A stretch of DNA of 64,000 nt from Pseudomonas sp. SID14000 (lineage in GTDB: Bacteria; Pseudomonadota; Gammaproteobacteria; Pseudomonadales; Pseudomonadaceae). A program made the position numbers and the translations under genes. The notes below the pieces were generated by a model, which was given only the letters and a program-made list of their open reading frames with translations, had not been told where the DNA came from and searched no databases. The stretch is taken from positions 1 through 64,000 of the forward strand of contig NZ_NFZQ01000007.1 in NCBI RefSeq assembly GCF_002165135.1, given 5' to 3'. This document shows, in pieces, positions 8,638 through 17,402 of the stretch. Position 1 is the first letter of the stretch; each line of letters opens with the position of its first letter.

Positions 8638-9006
8638 TCACCCCCTACGCGGAGCCAGGGTCGATTGGGGCGCAACGACGCTGTCGACAGTTACCTGTTG
8701 CGTACCCGAGATAGTGGCCGGCTCTATCGGATGACGGCTGGTGTTCACGAAGTGGAGTTGACCGTCTTTTTCGATACGCACGGCAAGGGCATATACATGG
8801 TCCGGAGCGATCAGGCTGCTGTCGAAAGTAAGCTGCAGGTTGATTGGCAGCAGGCCGCCACAGCGTAGGCGTAATTCGGCAAGGCTTATGGCTGGCGCAT
8901 CCTGGAGCGAAACATCGAGCAGGCTCAATTTGACCTGCCCGGATGGCGGAAGCGTGCTCTTGCCAGAGGAAACGATTTCAACGTTGAATGACTTCATTTG
9001 TGTCAT
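8638..9006 (-). CDS. Leaderless YbaY-like protein
   Basis: A 122-aa protein. The start is set by AAGGAG seven bases before MTQMKSFNVEIVSSGK. It lacks the signal peptide and lipobox of its paralogue at 7451-7849, yet aligns with it closely: LPPSGQVKLSLLDVSLQDAPA, LPINLQLTFDSSLIAPDHVYALAVRIEKDGQLHFVNTSRH. It is therefore a probably cytoplasmic single YbaY domain. Its ribosome site is partly buried in a long hairpin (see the regulatory entry). First gene of a small operon with the double-domain protein. Confidence 0.72.
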   Translation of the reverse strand: MTQMKSFNVEIVSSGKSTLPPSGQVKLSLLDVSLQDAPAISLAELRLRCGGLLPINLQLTFDSSLIAPDHVYALAVRIEKDGQLHFVNTSRHPIEPATISGTQQVTVDSVVAPQSTLAPRRG

Positions 9007-9013
9007 GTTGGTG

Positions 9014-9066
9014 CTCCTTGAGAGGGATATGTTGTTGCAGAACATTGATCCTCGCCCCTCTCAAGG
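9014..9066 (-). promoter_or_regulatory. Hairpin covering the ribosome site of the YbaY-like operon
   Basis: CCTTGAGAGGG and CCCTCTCAAGG form a perfect 11-bp stem (9016-9026 with 9056-9066) with a 29-base loop. In the minus-strand mRNA the AAGG of the AAGGAG ribosome site falls inside the stem. It sits between plsB and the YbaY-like gene. It could repress translation until melted or opened by a ligand, RNA or protein. Confidence 0.55.
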
Positions 9067-9086
9067 GCCGACAGCAGGTTGAAAAC

Positions 9087-11573
9087 TTACCCTTGCACTT
9101 CCTCCGGCGGTTCGTCACGGTGCAATGCCACTTGGCGGATCGACAGGCGCAGCTCGGCCGACAGCACTCGCTTGGCCACGCCTTCAGCCAGCTCGCCCAG
9201 CTTGTCGTGATAACCCAGCTTGCCCTGCGCGTCTGCATGCAGCACGCCTTGCTCGACCAGGGTCTGGATGAAGTGGCGGAACAGGGTCTTGTCGAAGAAC
9301 TCCGGGGCGTTCAGGCCGTGCAGGATCGACAGGCGCTGGGCCATCATCACGCACAGGTCTTCCAGTTCTTCGGCGCTGAGGCTGTTCTGCCCACTGTTCA
9401 GCAACAGCGAGGTAGCCATGTAGAAACGCTGCAGGGTCTGGGTGATGGTGCGGGCGAGCAAGGTCAGCAACACGAACTGCCGTGAGCTGGGCGCCGGGCG
9501 AATGTAAGTGTCGTTGTCCTGACGCAGCAGCCCGTGCTCGACCAGCGCGGCCAGCCACTGGTCGATCACCGCATCCAGTTGCTCCGGCGTCCAGCGCAGG
9601 AACAGTTCGGCCTGCAGGTAGGGGTACAGCGCGTGCACATACTGGCCCAGCAGTTCGCGGCTCATGCGCGAGCTGCTGAGGAAGAAACTGCCCAGCAGCG
9701 CCGGCAGGGCGAAGATATGCAGCACGTTGTTGCGGTAATAAGTCATCAGTACCGCGTTGCCTTCGTCCAGGTACAGGATGCGGCCCAGGGCGTCCTTCTG
9801 CTCGGCCACCAGGTTCATGCCGCGCACGTGTTCGATCAGCGCCTGGCCGTCGCCGTCGGGAAGTGTGGTGTGCGGTGAGTAGGGCACCTGGCGCAGCAAG
9901 GCCAGGTACAGGTCAAGTACGCGGGTCAGGGCGCGCTCGTCCAGGGCCAGGCGGCTGGTGGACAGCAGCGCCAGGGCCACCAGGTTGACCGGGTTGATCG
10001 CGGCCGCTTCGTTGAGGTGGCGGGCCACGGTTTCGCCCAGGCGGGTGGTGGTGGCGTTGAGCCAGGTCGGGCGGTACTGCGGGCCATGGTCCTGTTCACG
10101 CCAGCCGGGCTGTTGCTGGTCGAGGAAGCCGGCCAGGCGGATCGGCTCGCCGAAGTTCACGTACACCTGGCCAAAGCGCTGCTTGAGCGCGCCGAATACC
10201 TTGAAGATATCGAAGATCGACTCTTTCTTCTTGCTGGCACCGCGCAGCTCGCCCAGGTAGGTGCGGCCTTCGAGCACACGCTCGTAGCCGATGTACACCG
10301 GCACGAACACGATTGGCGTGCGCGACGAACGCAGGAAGCTGCGCAGGGTAATGGCCAGCATCCCGGTGCGCGGTTGCAGCATGCGCCCGGTGCGCGAGCG
10401 ACCGCCTTCGACGAAGTATTCGACCGGGAAACCCTTGGTGTACAAGGTGTGCAGGTATTCATTGAATACTGCGGTGTACAGCGGGTTGCCCTTGAATGTG
10501 CGGCGCATGAAGAAGGCACCGCCACGGCGCAGCAGGTTACCCACCAGCGGCATGTTGAGGTTGATGCCTGCCGCCACGTGCGGCGGGGTCAGACCGTTGC
10601 GGAACAGCAGGTACGACAGCAACAGGTAGTCGATGTGGCTGCGGTGGCACGGTACGTAGATCACTTCGTGGCCAGGGGCAATGCCCTGCACCTGTTCGAT
10701 GTGGTTGACCTTGATGCCGTCGTAGATCTTGTTCCAGAACCAGCTCAGCACCACTTCGAGGAAGCGGATGGCGGTGTAGGTGTAGTCCGAGGCGATCTCG
10801 TTGCCATAGCGCAGAGCCTGGGCTTCGGCCTTGGCCAGCGGCAGGTTTTCGCGCTGCGCTTCATCGACGATGGCCTGGCGCACCTGGGGCGCGTGGATCA
10901 GGCCCTTGACCAGGTTGCGACGGTGCGAGATGTCCGGGCCGATAACGGCGGTCTTGAGGTTGCGAAAATGCACGCGCAGCAGGCGCTGGGCCATGCGCAC
11001 GGTGCGCTCGTGGCCCTTGTTGTGCTGTACCAGTTCGCGCAGGTGGATGGGGGCGGAGAACTGCACCCGGGTCTTGCGCCCGAGGATCAGCACGGTCAGC
11101 AGCCGGCGCAGGCGCCCGGTAACCGCCCAGCTGTCGGCGAACAGCAACTTCCACGGGCTGGATTCGCTGGCCGGGGTCTGGCCCCAGAACACACTGACCG
11201 GAATGATCTGCGCATCCTCTTCGGCATGCTGGCTGACGGCGGCGACCAGGCGTTCCAGGGTGGGCGGGGCGCCGCGCTTGTCATGGCGGCCGAGCCAGTC
11301 CGGGTCCGGGGTCAGGTAGAAGAATGCCGCTGGTTCCTGCTGCGGGCCAACCGCCACCGGCAGTACCGGGCGCGGCAGGCCCGCCTTGGTGCATTCATGG
11401 TCGAGCACGGCCAGGTCGGTGAGCGCGGGCGAGGGCAGGGCATAGAACACCGGGCGGCTGCGGTCGAGTTTGAGGGTGAGGGAGGACTGGTTGATGGTCT
11501 CGGAGCGCACCCACAGGTACAACAGGCGACGCAGGGCGCCGAAGATCAGGCGGCGCAGGGGGGAACGGGTCAT
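9087..11573 (-). CDS. plsB: Glycerol-3-phosphate acyltransferase PlsB
   Basis: Transfers an acyl chain from acyl-ACP or acyl-CoA to sn-1 of glycerol-3-phosphate, the first step of phospholipid synthesis, at the inner membrane. The acyltransferase block has the HX4D motif in [11 protein letters not shown] (around residue 300), [15 protein letters not shown], and the G3P-binding [11 protein letters not shown] chose the ATG giving [21 protein letters not shown] (828 aa), which matches Pseudomonas PlsB from memory; a longer start at 11618 adds 15 unconserved residues. Its ribosome site is weak. It is divergent from the cold-shock gene. Confidence 0.95.
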   Translation of the reverse strand: MTRSPLRRLIFGALRRLLYLWVRSETINQSSLTLKLDRSRPVFYALPSPALTDLAVLDHECTKAGLPRPVLPVAVGPQQEPAAFFYLTPDPDWLGRHDKRGAPPTLERLVAAVSQHAEEDAQIIPVSVFWGQTPASESSPWKLLFADSWAVTGRLRRLLTVLILGRKTRVQFSAPIHLRELVQHNKGHERTVRMAQRLLRVHFRNLKTAVIGPDISHRRNLVKGLIHAPQVRQAIVDEAQRENLPLAKAEAQALRYGNEIASDYTYTAIRFLEVVLSWFWNKIYDGIKVNHIEQVQGIAPGHEVIYVPCHRSHIDYLLLSYLLFRNGLTPPHVAAGINLNMPLVGNLLRRGGAFFMRRTFKGNPLYTAVFNEYLHTLYTKGFPVEYFVEGGRSRTGRMLQPRTGMLAITLRSFLRSSRTPIVFVPVYIGYERVLEGRTYLGELRGASKKKESIFDIFKVFGALKQRFGQVYVNFGEPIRLAGFLDQQQPGWREQDHGPQYRPTWLNATTTRLGETVARHLNEAAAINPVNLVALALLSTSRLALDERALTRVLDLYLALLRQVPYSPHTTLPDGDGQALIEHVRGMNLVAEQKDALGRILYLDEGNAVLMTYYRNNVLHIFALPALLGSFFLSSSRMSRELLGQYVHALYPYLQAELFLRWTPEQLDAVIDQWLAALVEHGLLRQDNDTYIRPAPSSRQFVLLTLLARTITQTLQRFYMATSLLLNSGQNSLSAEELEDLCVMMAQRLSILHGLNAPEFFDKTLFRHFIQTLVEQGVLHADAQGKLGYHDKLGELAEGVAKRVLSAELRLSIRQVALHRDEPPEEVQG

Positions 11574-11782
11574 GGGGTGTGTGCCCTGGGTGTGATATTC
11601 AGGTGTGTATCCGGCCAATTAGTCTGCCGTATCCGCGCAAGTTCAGCAAAAATCGCCGAAAGGGGCGACGGTCATCAAATTTTTTTGTTCTGTGTCATAT
11701 ACTCGGCCTGCCACTTGCAGGATATTTGCGCAAGCGGCGTCGGCACGTGGCGGAGGCTTCGTGTCTACAAGGCGATTTTCAC

Positions 11783-11790
11783 AATAAAAA
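11783..11790 (+). promoter_or_regulatory. Possible Crc/Hfq target (AANAANAA) before csp
   Basis: AATAAAAA lies just upstream of the CGGAG ribosome site of the cold-shock gene and fits the AANAANAA catabolite-repression motif of Pseudomonas. The motif is short, so chance is a real alternative. Confidence 0.3.
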
Positions 11791-11805
11791 TCCGGAGTAG
11801 TTCAG

Positions 11806-12015
11806 ATGTCGTCTCGTGAGACTGGGAATGTAAAGTGGTTCAACGATGCCAAGGGTTACGGCTTCATTCAGCGCGAAGGTGGTGCGGATGTGTTCGTTCA
11901 CTATCGGGCGATTCGCGGTGAGGGGCATCGTACCCTGGTCGAAGGGCAGCGGGTGGAATACGCCTGCGTGCAGGGCCAGAAAGGCCTGCAAGCCGAGGAC
12001 GTAGTGGGCCTCTGA
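11806..12015 (+). CDS. Cold-shock domain protein (CspA family)
   Basis: A 69-aa single cold-shock domain that binds single-stranded nucleic acid and acts as an RNA chaperone. RNP1 is KGYGFI and RNP2 is VFVHY, separated as in CspA; the WFND segment is also present. The second half ([33 protein letters not shown]) is typical of a Pseudomonas Csp branch. The gene stands alone with a 5' region of over 100 bases containing a TATACT hexamer near 11698 but no good -35 box. Cold or growth-phase control is likely but not shown by sequence. Confidence 0.93.
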   Translation: MSSRETGNVKWFNDAKGYGFIQREGGADVFVHYRAIRGEGHRTLVEGQRVEYACVQGQKGLQAEDVVGL

Positions 12016-12035
12016 GCCTCATGCGGTAAGGCTTG

Positions 12036-12124
12036 TTGTGGGAGCTGGCTTGCCGGCGATCACCGGCGAAGCCGGTGCCAGGCACCGTGTTGCCTGCATC
12101 GCCGGCAAGCCGGGCTCCCACAAA
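12036..12124. repeat. REP inverted pair with the CACCGGC linker, convergent junction
   Basis: Left arm 12036-12060 (TTGTGGGAGCTGGCTTGCCG...) and right arm 12098-12124 are inverted copies. The linker (ACCGGCGAAGCCGGTGCCA) is shared, with few changes, by the pairs at 23702 and 43550. It fills the gap between the cold-shock gene and the opposing small gene. Confidence 0.85.
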
Positions 12125-12137
12125 GAATGCAGTGCAT

Positions 12138-12512
12138 TCAGGTGCGCCAGGTGATTTCCTCTTCACCGTCGGCGCTGATGCGGATCCAGCGATCGGCATC
12201 TTCTTCCCCGTCTTCTTCCACCCAGCCACCCGGCGCGCAGCGCACTTCCACACCCAGTGCGGCGAAAGCGGCGCGGGCGCAGGCAACGTCATCGGCCCAG
12301 GGGGTCTGGTCGCTTTCCAGGTAAAGGCTGTTCCATTTTCCTACAGCTTTGGGTAACCAGGTGACCGGAATGTTACCGGCCTGGCATTTGAAGGTCTGGC
12401 CTTTCTGCTGCCATTCGCTGCACGGGCCGATCGCCTGGGTAAGCCATTCGGCAATCTGCTTGTGGTCGACGTCGGCGTCCTTCAGGTAGATCTCGATATC
12501 AGGTTGGCGCAT
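12138..12512 (-). CDS. Conserved hypothetical protein
   Basis: A 124-aa acidic soluble protein. The start MRQPDIEIYLKDAD is preceded by GGAG at five bases. It has no signal peptide or membrane segment. Features are PCSEWQQKGQTFKC in the middle, a VTWLPKAVGKWNSLYLESDQTPW block and an acidic C-terminus (VEEDGEEDADRWIRISADGEEEITW). I know it only as a Pseudomonas hypothetical. It starts 16 bases after the rlmA stop and is likely co-transcribed with rlmA and dapE. No function can be given. Confidence 0.8.
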   Translation of the reverse strand: MRQPDIEIYLKDADVDHKQIAEWLTQAIGPCSEWQQKGQTFKCQAGNIPVTWLPKAVGKWNSLYLESDQTPWADDVACARAAFAALGVEVRCAPGGWVEEDGEEDADRWIRISADGEEEITWRT

Positions 12513-12528
12513 AAGGGCTCCGGTGTGC

Positions 12529-13341
12529 TCAATCTTGGCGCAGGAAATAGTCATAACGCATGGAAACCGTGACCTCGAACGGCTCGGGCTGGTCGATTAC
12601 CCGGGCACGCTTTTCGGCACTGGCGCGCCAGCCGTGCGGGGTCATGGCCAGCAGGTCGGCGCGGGCCTTGGGCGCGACCAGGCTCAGGCGAAACTCGAGG
12701 GTTTCGCTGTGGGCATGGGCCATGCCTTCGGGTACCAACGCCAGGTGCTTGTCATCGGCGTAAGGGCGTACTTCATCGTAGAGCACTTCGCGCAGTTTCA
12801 TCAGGTGGCCGCTGGTGGGGCCGACCCGCATCAGGCCGCCGCCGGGGCTGAGCAGGCGTTTGGCCTCGGCCCAGTCCAGCGGGCTGAACACGCTGGCGAT
12901 GAACTGGCAGCTGGCGTCGGCCAGCGGCACCCGGGCCATGCTGGCGACCATCCAGGTGACCTCGGGCGCGCGGCGGCAGGCGCGCTTGACTGCCTCGCGG
13001 GAAATGTCCAGGGCAAAGCCGTCGGCGGCCGGCAGAGCCTGGGCGATCTGCGCAGTGTAGTAACCCTCGCCACAGCCGATGTCCAGCCAGGCACCGGGCT
13101 GGCGCTCGGCGGCCAGCTCGGCCAGGCGGCGCGCCACCGGCGCGTAGTGGCCGGCATCGAGGAAATCGCGGCGGGCCTCGACCATGGCCTGGTTGTCACC
13201 CGGGTCGCGGCTGTTCTTGTGCTGTACCGGCAGCAGGTTCAGGTAACCCTGGCGGGCGCGGTCGAAGCGGTGACCGGCCGGGCACACCACACCGTTGTCG
13301 AGCCGGCTCAGTGGCGCCTGGCAAAGAGGGCAGGCGAGCAT
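12529..13341 (-). CDS. rlmA: 23S rRNA (guanine-N1)-methyltransferase RlmA
   Basis: Methylates a guanine at N1 in helix 35 of 23S rRNA using SAM. The N-terminal zinc knuckle is CPLCQAPL...VCPAGHRF, and the conserved RQGYLNLL follows. The SAM-binding motif I is WLDIGCGEGYYT, with later motifs GFALDISREAVKRA and FSPLDWAEAKRLLSPGG. Length 270 aa is normal. The start codon overlaps the dapE stop (TGATG), so it is translationally coupled to dapE. Confidence 0.92.
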   Translation of the reverse strand: MLACPLCQAPLSRLDNGVVCPAGHRFDRARQGYLNLLPVQHKNSRDPGDNQAMVEARRDFLDAGHYAPVARRLAELAAERQPGAWLDIGCGEGYYTAQIAQALPAADGFALDISREAVKRACRRAPEVTWMVASMARVPLADASCQFIASVFSPLDWAEAKRLLSPGGGLMRVGPTSGHLMKLREVLYDEVRPYADDKHLALVPEGMAHAHSETLEFRLSLVAPKARADLLAMTPHGWRASAEKRARVIDQPEPFEVTVSMRYDYFLRQD

Positions 13342-14492
13342 CAGGCGAGCAACCGGACCAGGGTCTGGTAGTAGATTTCGGTCAGCAGGTCGAGGTCGCT
13401 GGCCAGGATCCGCTCATCCACTTGGTGGATGGTGGCGTTGACCGGGCCGAGCTCGACCACCTGGGTACCCATGGTGGCGATGAAGCGGCCATCGGAGGTA
13501 CCGCCGCTGGTGGACGGCTGGGTGTCGCGGCCGGTGACGTCCTTGATGCTTGCCGAGACTGCGTTCAGCAATTCGCCCGGTTCGGTGAGGAACGGCAGGC
13601 CCGACAGCGCCCAGTCGATTGACCAGTCCAGTTCATGCTTGTCGAGGATTGCCGACACCCGCTCCTGCAGGCCTTCGACAGTCGACTCGGTGGAGAAGCG
13701 GAAATTGAACAGTGCGGTCAGCTCGCCCGGGACCACGTTGGTGGCGCCGGTGCCGGAATTGAGGTTGGAGATCTGGAAGCTGGTCGGCGGGAAGAATGCA
13801 TTGCCTTCGTCCCAGTGCTCGGCCGCCAGTTCCGCCAGCGCCGGCGCGGCCAGGTGGATCGGGTTACGCGCCAGGTGCGGGTAGGCCACATGGCCCTGCT
13901 TGCCGCGCACGGTCAGCTTGGCGCCAAGCGAGCCACGGCGGCCGTTCTTGACCACATCACCCAGCAGGGTGGTGCTGGAGGGTTCGCCGACGATGCACCA
14001 GTCCAGGCGCTCGTTGCGTGCTTTCAGGCGCTCGACCACGGCCTTGGTACCATGGTGGGCCGGGCCTTCCTCGTCGCTGGTGATCAGGAACGCGACCTTG
14101 CCGCGGTGGTCCGGGTAGTCCTGCACGAAGCGCTCGCTGGCAATCACCATGGAGGCCAGGCTGCCTTTCATGTCGGCGGCGCCACGGCCGCAGAGCATGC
14201 CGTCGGCGTCGATCAGCGCTTCGAACGGCTCATGCTGCCATTGCTGCACCGGGCCGGTGGGTACCACGTCGGTGTGGCCGGCGAAGCACAGCACCGGGCC
14301 GTCCTGAGTGCCGTGGGTGGCCCAGAAATTGTCGACGTCTTCGATGCGCATCGGTTCCAGCTGGAAGCCCACGGCGCCCAGGCGGTTCATCATCTGAGCC
14401 TGGCAGTCGGCATCGACGGGGGTGACCGAGGGGCGGCGGATCAGGTCGCAGGCCAGTTGAAGGGTGGGCGAAAGCTCGGCTGGGGCCGTCAT
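13341..14492 (-). CDS. dapE: Succinyl-diaminopimelate desuccinylase DapE
   Basis: Zinc hydrolase of the M20 family that releases succinate from N-succinyl-LL-DAP in lysine and murein-precursor synthesis. Seen: [13 protein letters not shown] (metal His/Asp), [28 protein letters not shown] (catalytic Glu), and the C-terminal TIHQVDER. Length is 383 aa. dapD and dapC of the same branch lie 7-11 kb away in this window on the same strand. It precedes and overlaps rlmA by one base. Confidence 0.96.
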   Translation of the reverse strand: MTAPAELSPTLQLACDLIRRPSVTPVDADCQAQMMNRLGAVGFQLEPMRIEDVDNFWATHGTQDGPVLCFAGHTDVVPTGPVQQWQHEPFEALIDADGMLCGRGAADMKGSLASMVIASERFVQDYPDHRGKVAFLITSDEEGPAHHGTKAVVERLKARNERLDWCIVGEPSSTTLLGDVVKNGRRGSLGAKLTVRGKQGHVAYPHLARNPIHLAAPALAELAAEHWDEGNAFFPPTSFQISNLNSGTGATNVVPGELTALFNFRFSTESTVEGLQERVSAILDKHELDWSIDWALSGLPFLTEPGELLNAVSASIKDVTGRDTQPSTSGGTSDGRFIATMGTQVVELGPVNATIHQVDERILASDLDLLTEIYYQTLVRLLA

Positions 14493-14563
14493 GGGGGACT
14501 CCGGGGCAAGGCAAGGCGGGGAAATCTGAGGGGCGTTATCTTATATCAAACCGATGGGCCATT

Positions 14564-14684
14564 GGGGCCGCTTTGCGGCCCTTTCGCGACACAAGGCCGC
14601 TCCCACAGGATCACCACAGCCCATCAGGCGTGTGCAATACCTGTGGGAGCGGCCTTGTGTCGCGAAAGGGGCGCAAAGCGCCCC
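14564..14684. repeat. REP inverted pair (CGACACAAGGCCGCTC class) between ndvB and dapE
   Basis: Left unit 14564-14609 and right unit 14640-14684 match as inverted repeats over about 45 bases. Outer hairpins are GGGGCCGCTTTGCGGCCC and GCGCAAAGCGC types. Both flanking genes run minus, so it lies after ndvB and before dapE. Confidence 0.85.
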
Positions 14685-14691
14685 CAGGATC

Positions 14692-17283
14692 TCAAGCCTG
14701 TTGCGGTTCGGCAGCCTTTTCTACGGGCTTGGGCAGCGACGACAGGAACGCCATCACCAGCGCCGCCACATAAGGCAACGACTGCACCAGTAACATCGCC
14801 ACCCAGAAGCGCATGTCCGAACTCGGCAGCCCCTGTACCAGGTAGATACCCAGCGCCGCGCCCCACAGCAGCAACATGATGAACAACTCTTCTCGCGCCT
14901 CGGAAATCGCCACCAGCAGCCCGTGGCTGTCGGCGTTCTTCGGTGTGCGGAAGAACGGCATGCTGCTGGTGAAGAACCCGTACAGCACCGCCTTGGCGAT
15001 GGTATGCGACAGTGCCAGCCCCGCCAGTGCCGCAGCAAAGGCATCCTTCAGGTTCACCCCCACCGCACGGCGGTAGAGGAAGATGATCTTGCCGACCTTG
15101 AAGAAGAACAGCGCCAGCGGTGGAATGGCGAAGATCATCAAGGGCGGATCGACCCGGTGCGGCACGATGATCATGGCCGCCGACCACAGCAGCGCGCCAA
15201 CGGTGAAGAAGATGTTCATGCCATCGGCGATCCATGGTAGCCAGCCGGCCAGGAAGTGGTAGCGCTGGCCGCGGGTCAGTTCGCTGCCCTTGCCGCGCAG
15301 CAGGGCACTGGCATGGTGCTTGATGATCTGGATGGCGCCGTAGGCCCAGCGGAAACGTTGCTTCTTGAAGTCGATGAAGGTGTCAGGCATCAGGCCCTTG
15401 CCGTAGCTGTTGTGGGCATAGGCGGCCGACAGGCCTTTCTCGAACACCCGCAGGCCCAGTTCGGCATCCTCGCAGATGCACCACTCGGCCCAGCCAAGCT
15501 CTTCCAGCACGCTGCGCCGGGTCATGGTCATGGTGCCGTGCTGGATGATCGCGTCACGGTCGTTGCGGGTGACCATGCCGATATGGAAGAAGCCCTTGTA
15601 CTCGCTGTAGCACAGCTTCTTGAAGGCGCTCTCGTGCTGGTCGCGATAGTCTTGCGGCGACTGCACCACGGCAATTTTCGGGTCGGCGAAGTGCGGCACC
15701 ATGTGCTTGAGCCAGTTGCGATCGACGCAGTAGTCCGAGTCGATCACCGCGATCACTTCGGCGTCCTTGGCGGTGTGCGGGATCAGGTAGTTCAGCGCGC
15801 CGCCCTTGAAGCCGGCCAGGGGCGCGACGTGGAAGAACCTGAAGCGCTCGCCGAGCTTCTCGCAATGGGCCTTGAGCGGCTCCCATACGGCCGGGTCCTT
15901 GGTGTTGTTGTCGATCACCAGCACTTCGTAGTCGGGGTAGTCCAGTGCGGCCAGGGCATCGAGGGTCTGTTTCACCATCTCCGGCGGCTCGTTGTAGCAC
16001 GGCACATGCACCGATACCTTGGGCCGATAGGCACTGTCGGCCTGCACCGGCAGGAACTCGCGCCGGCGCTTGTGTATCCATACCGCCTCGGCCAGCTCGT
16101 GGGCCTCGGTCAGCAGCACGATGAACACGCCCAGCGCGCCGAGGGCCAGCAGCACGCCCACGGTCAGGCTGAACCAGGTGCTGTATTGCTGGCTGTAGTC
16201 GTAGGCGATCCATACCAGCACCGACCCGCACAGGAAGGTGATGAAGGTCAGGAAGGTGCGGCCGCGCTGGCGTAGGGCCGAACCGTCGATGAACAGCACC
16301 ATCAGCGCAATCAACGCCAGCACCACAGAGGCAACCGCCAGGGCACGCCATTGCGGGATCGCCACCACCGGGCCGTCGAAGTTGAATTTTTGCTGGCGCT
16401 CGGCGTTGTACACGCCCCAGTAGGCGCCCACCGAGCCTTCGTCGCTGGCCTTCCACGGCTGGTCGTAGGCTTCGATGACGAAGTAGTTGTAGCCACGGCG
16501 GTTGAGGGTGTTGACCAGGGTGCGCAGATAGATGGCCTGGTCAGCCTGGGTGGCATCGGCGCCGCCGCGCATGCGGCCGTTGCTCGGCCAGCCGACTTCC
16601 GACAGCAGCAGGGGCTTACGCGGGAACTGGTGCTTCAGCTCGCGGGCACGGTCGAGCACGAACTTGACCGAGTCCTTCATCGGCACAAACTCCCAGTACG
16701 GCAGGATGTGCGCGGCAATCAGGTCGACGTGCTTGGCCAGTTGCGGGTTTTCCTTCCAGATGTGCCATTGCTCGCTGGTGGTCACCGGCACCTTGACGGC
16801 TGCGCGTACCCGGTCCAGGTACTTGATCAGGTTCTCCGGGGTGATTTCCTCACGGAACAGCGCCTCGTTGCCGACTACTACCCGCACCACGCTGCGCGAA
16901 GTGTTGGCCAGCTGGATGGCCGTGGCGATTTCACGCTCGTTGCGCTCCAGGTCAGGGCTGATCCAGATCCCCAGTGTTACCCGCAGGCCGAATTCCTCGG
17001 CCAGGCGCGGAATATCCGCCTGGGTGCCCTCCACGGTGTAGATCCGGATGCTGTCGGTCAGTTTGCTCAACTGTTCCAGGTCCTGACGCATCTCGTCGTC
17101 ATTGGGGTACTGGCCCTTCTGCGGGCTTTCGCCCAGGCGGAATGGTGAATACGAGAAGCCAGAGATCTGCTCTGGCCAGGCGGGGGCGGAAACCGGGCGG
17201 TTGATCAGTGCCCAGAACCCGGTGAACAACGCGGCGATGGCCAGGACCACGACCAGGTTCAGGCCGAATTTACGTGAAGACAT
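14692..17283 (-). CDS. ndvB: Beta-glucan glucosyltransferase NdvB (GH17-like plus GT2)
   Basis: An 863-aa inner-membrane enzyme that makes periplasmic beta-glucans. After one membrane segment (residues of about 9-27) comes a GH17-like domain (ISGFSYSPFRLGE, RIYTVEGTQADIPRL, LLSEVGWPSNGRMRGG). Three more membrane segments follow, then a GT2 catalytic domain (VSVHVPCYNEPPEMVKQ, VIDNNTKDP, VIDSDYCVDRNWL, CEDAELGLRV, and the QKQRFRWAYGA region) and a C-terminal cluster of membrane helices. From memory, P. aeruginosa ndvB beside dapE makes cyclic glucans linked to biofilm tolerance. The gene is divergent from tcdA. Confidence 0.9.
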   Translation of the reverse strand: MSSRKFGLNLVVVLAIAALFTGFWALINRPVSAPAWPEQISGFSYSPFRLGESPQKGQYPNDDEMRQDLEQLSKLTDSIRIYTVEGTQADIPRLAEEFGLRVTLGIWISPDLERNEREIATAIQLANTSRSVVRVVVGNEALFREEITPENLIKYLDRVRAAVKVPVTTSEQWHIWKENPQLAKHVDLIAAHILPYWEFVPMKDSVKFVLDRARELKHQFPRKPLLLSEVGWPSNGRMRGGADATQADQAIYLRTLVNTLNRRGYNYFVIEAYDQPWKASDEGSVGAYWGVYNAERQQKFNFDGPVVAIPQWRALAVASVVLALIALMVLFIDGSALRQRGRTFLTFITFLCGSVLVWIAYDYSQQYSTWFSLTVGVLLALGALGVFIVLLTEAHELAEAVWIHKRRREFLPVQADSAYRPKVSVHVPCYNEPPEMVKQTLDALAALDYPDYEVLVIDNNTKDPAVWEPLKAHCEKLGERFRFFHVAPLAGFKGGALNYLIPHTAKDAEVIAVIDSDYCVDRNWLKHMVPHFADPKIAVVQSPQDYRDQHESAFKKLCYSEYKGFFHIGMVTRNDRDAIIQHGTMTMTRRSVLEELGWAEWCICEDAELGLRVFEKGLSAAYAHNSYGKGLMPDTFIDFKKQRFRWAYGAIQIIKHHASALLRGKGSELTRGQRYHFLAGWLPWIADGMNIFFTVGALLWSAAMIIVPHRVDPPLMIFAIPPLALFFFKVGKIIFLYRRAVGVNLKDAFAAALAGLALSHTIAKAVLYGFFTSSMPFFRTPKNADSHGLLVAISEAREELFIMLLLWGAALGIYLVQGLPSSDMRFWVAMLLVQSLPYVAALVMAFLSSLPKPVEKAAEPQQA

Positions 17284-17370
17284 TGTCGTCCATATGTGTC
17301 GAAGTGATAGGACATTAAAGCAGGGTTGGTAGTGTCTTTCCTAACGATGCAGGCCATGGGCCCGCTGGCA

Positions 17371-17376
17371 TATAAT
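17371..17376 (+). promoter_or_regulatory. tcdA -10 box
   Basis: A perfect TATAAT stands 26 bases before the tcdA start, followed by a GC-rich GCGCGCC discriminator. I see no matching -35 hexamer, so the promoter may be activator-dependent or weak. Confidence 0.5.
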
Positions 17377-17402
17377 GCGCGCCGGTTTTTTGGGGTATGA
17401 AC

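Noticed and set aside
11640..11700. T-run AAATTTTTTTGTTC before the cold-shock gene as a terminator
   Set aside because: No stem precedes it on either strand; it is more likely part of an AT-rich promoter region.
10017..11819. 600-codon plus-strand frame over plsB
   Set aside because: Antisense to plsB in a GC-rich region; no motif, and the minus frame has all PlsB signatures.
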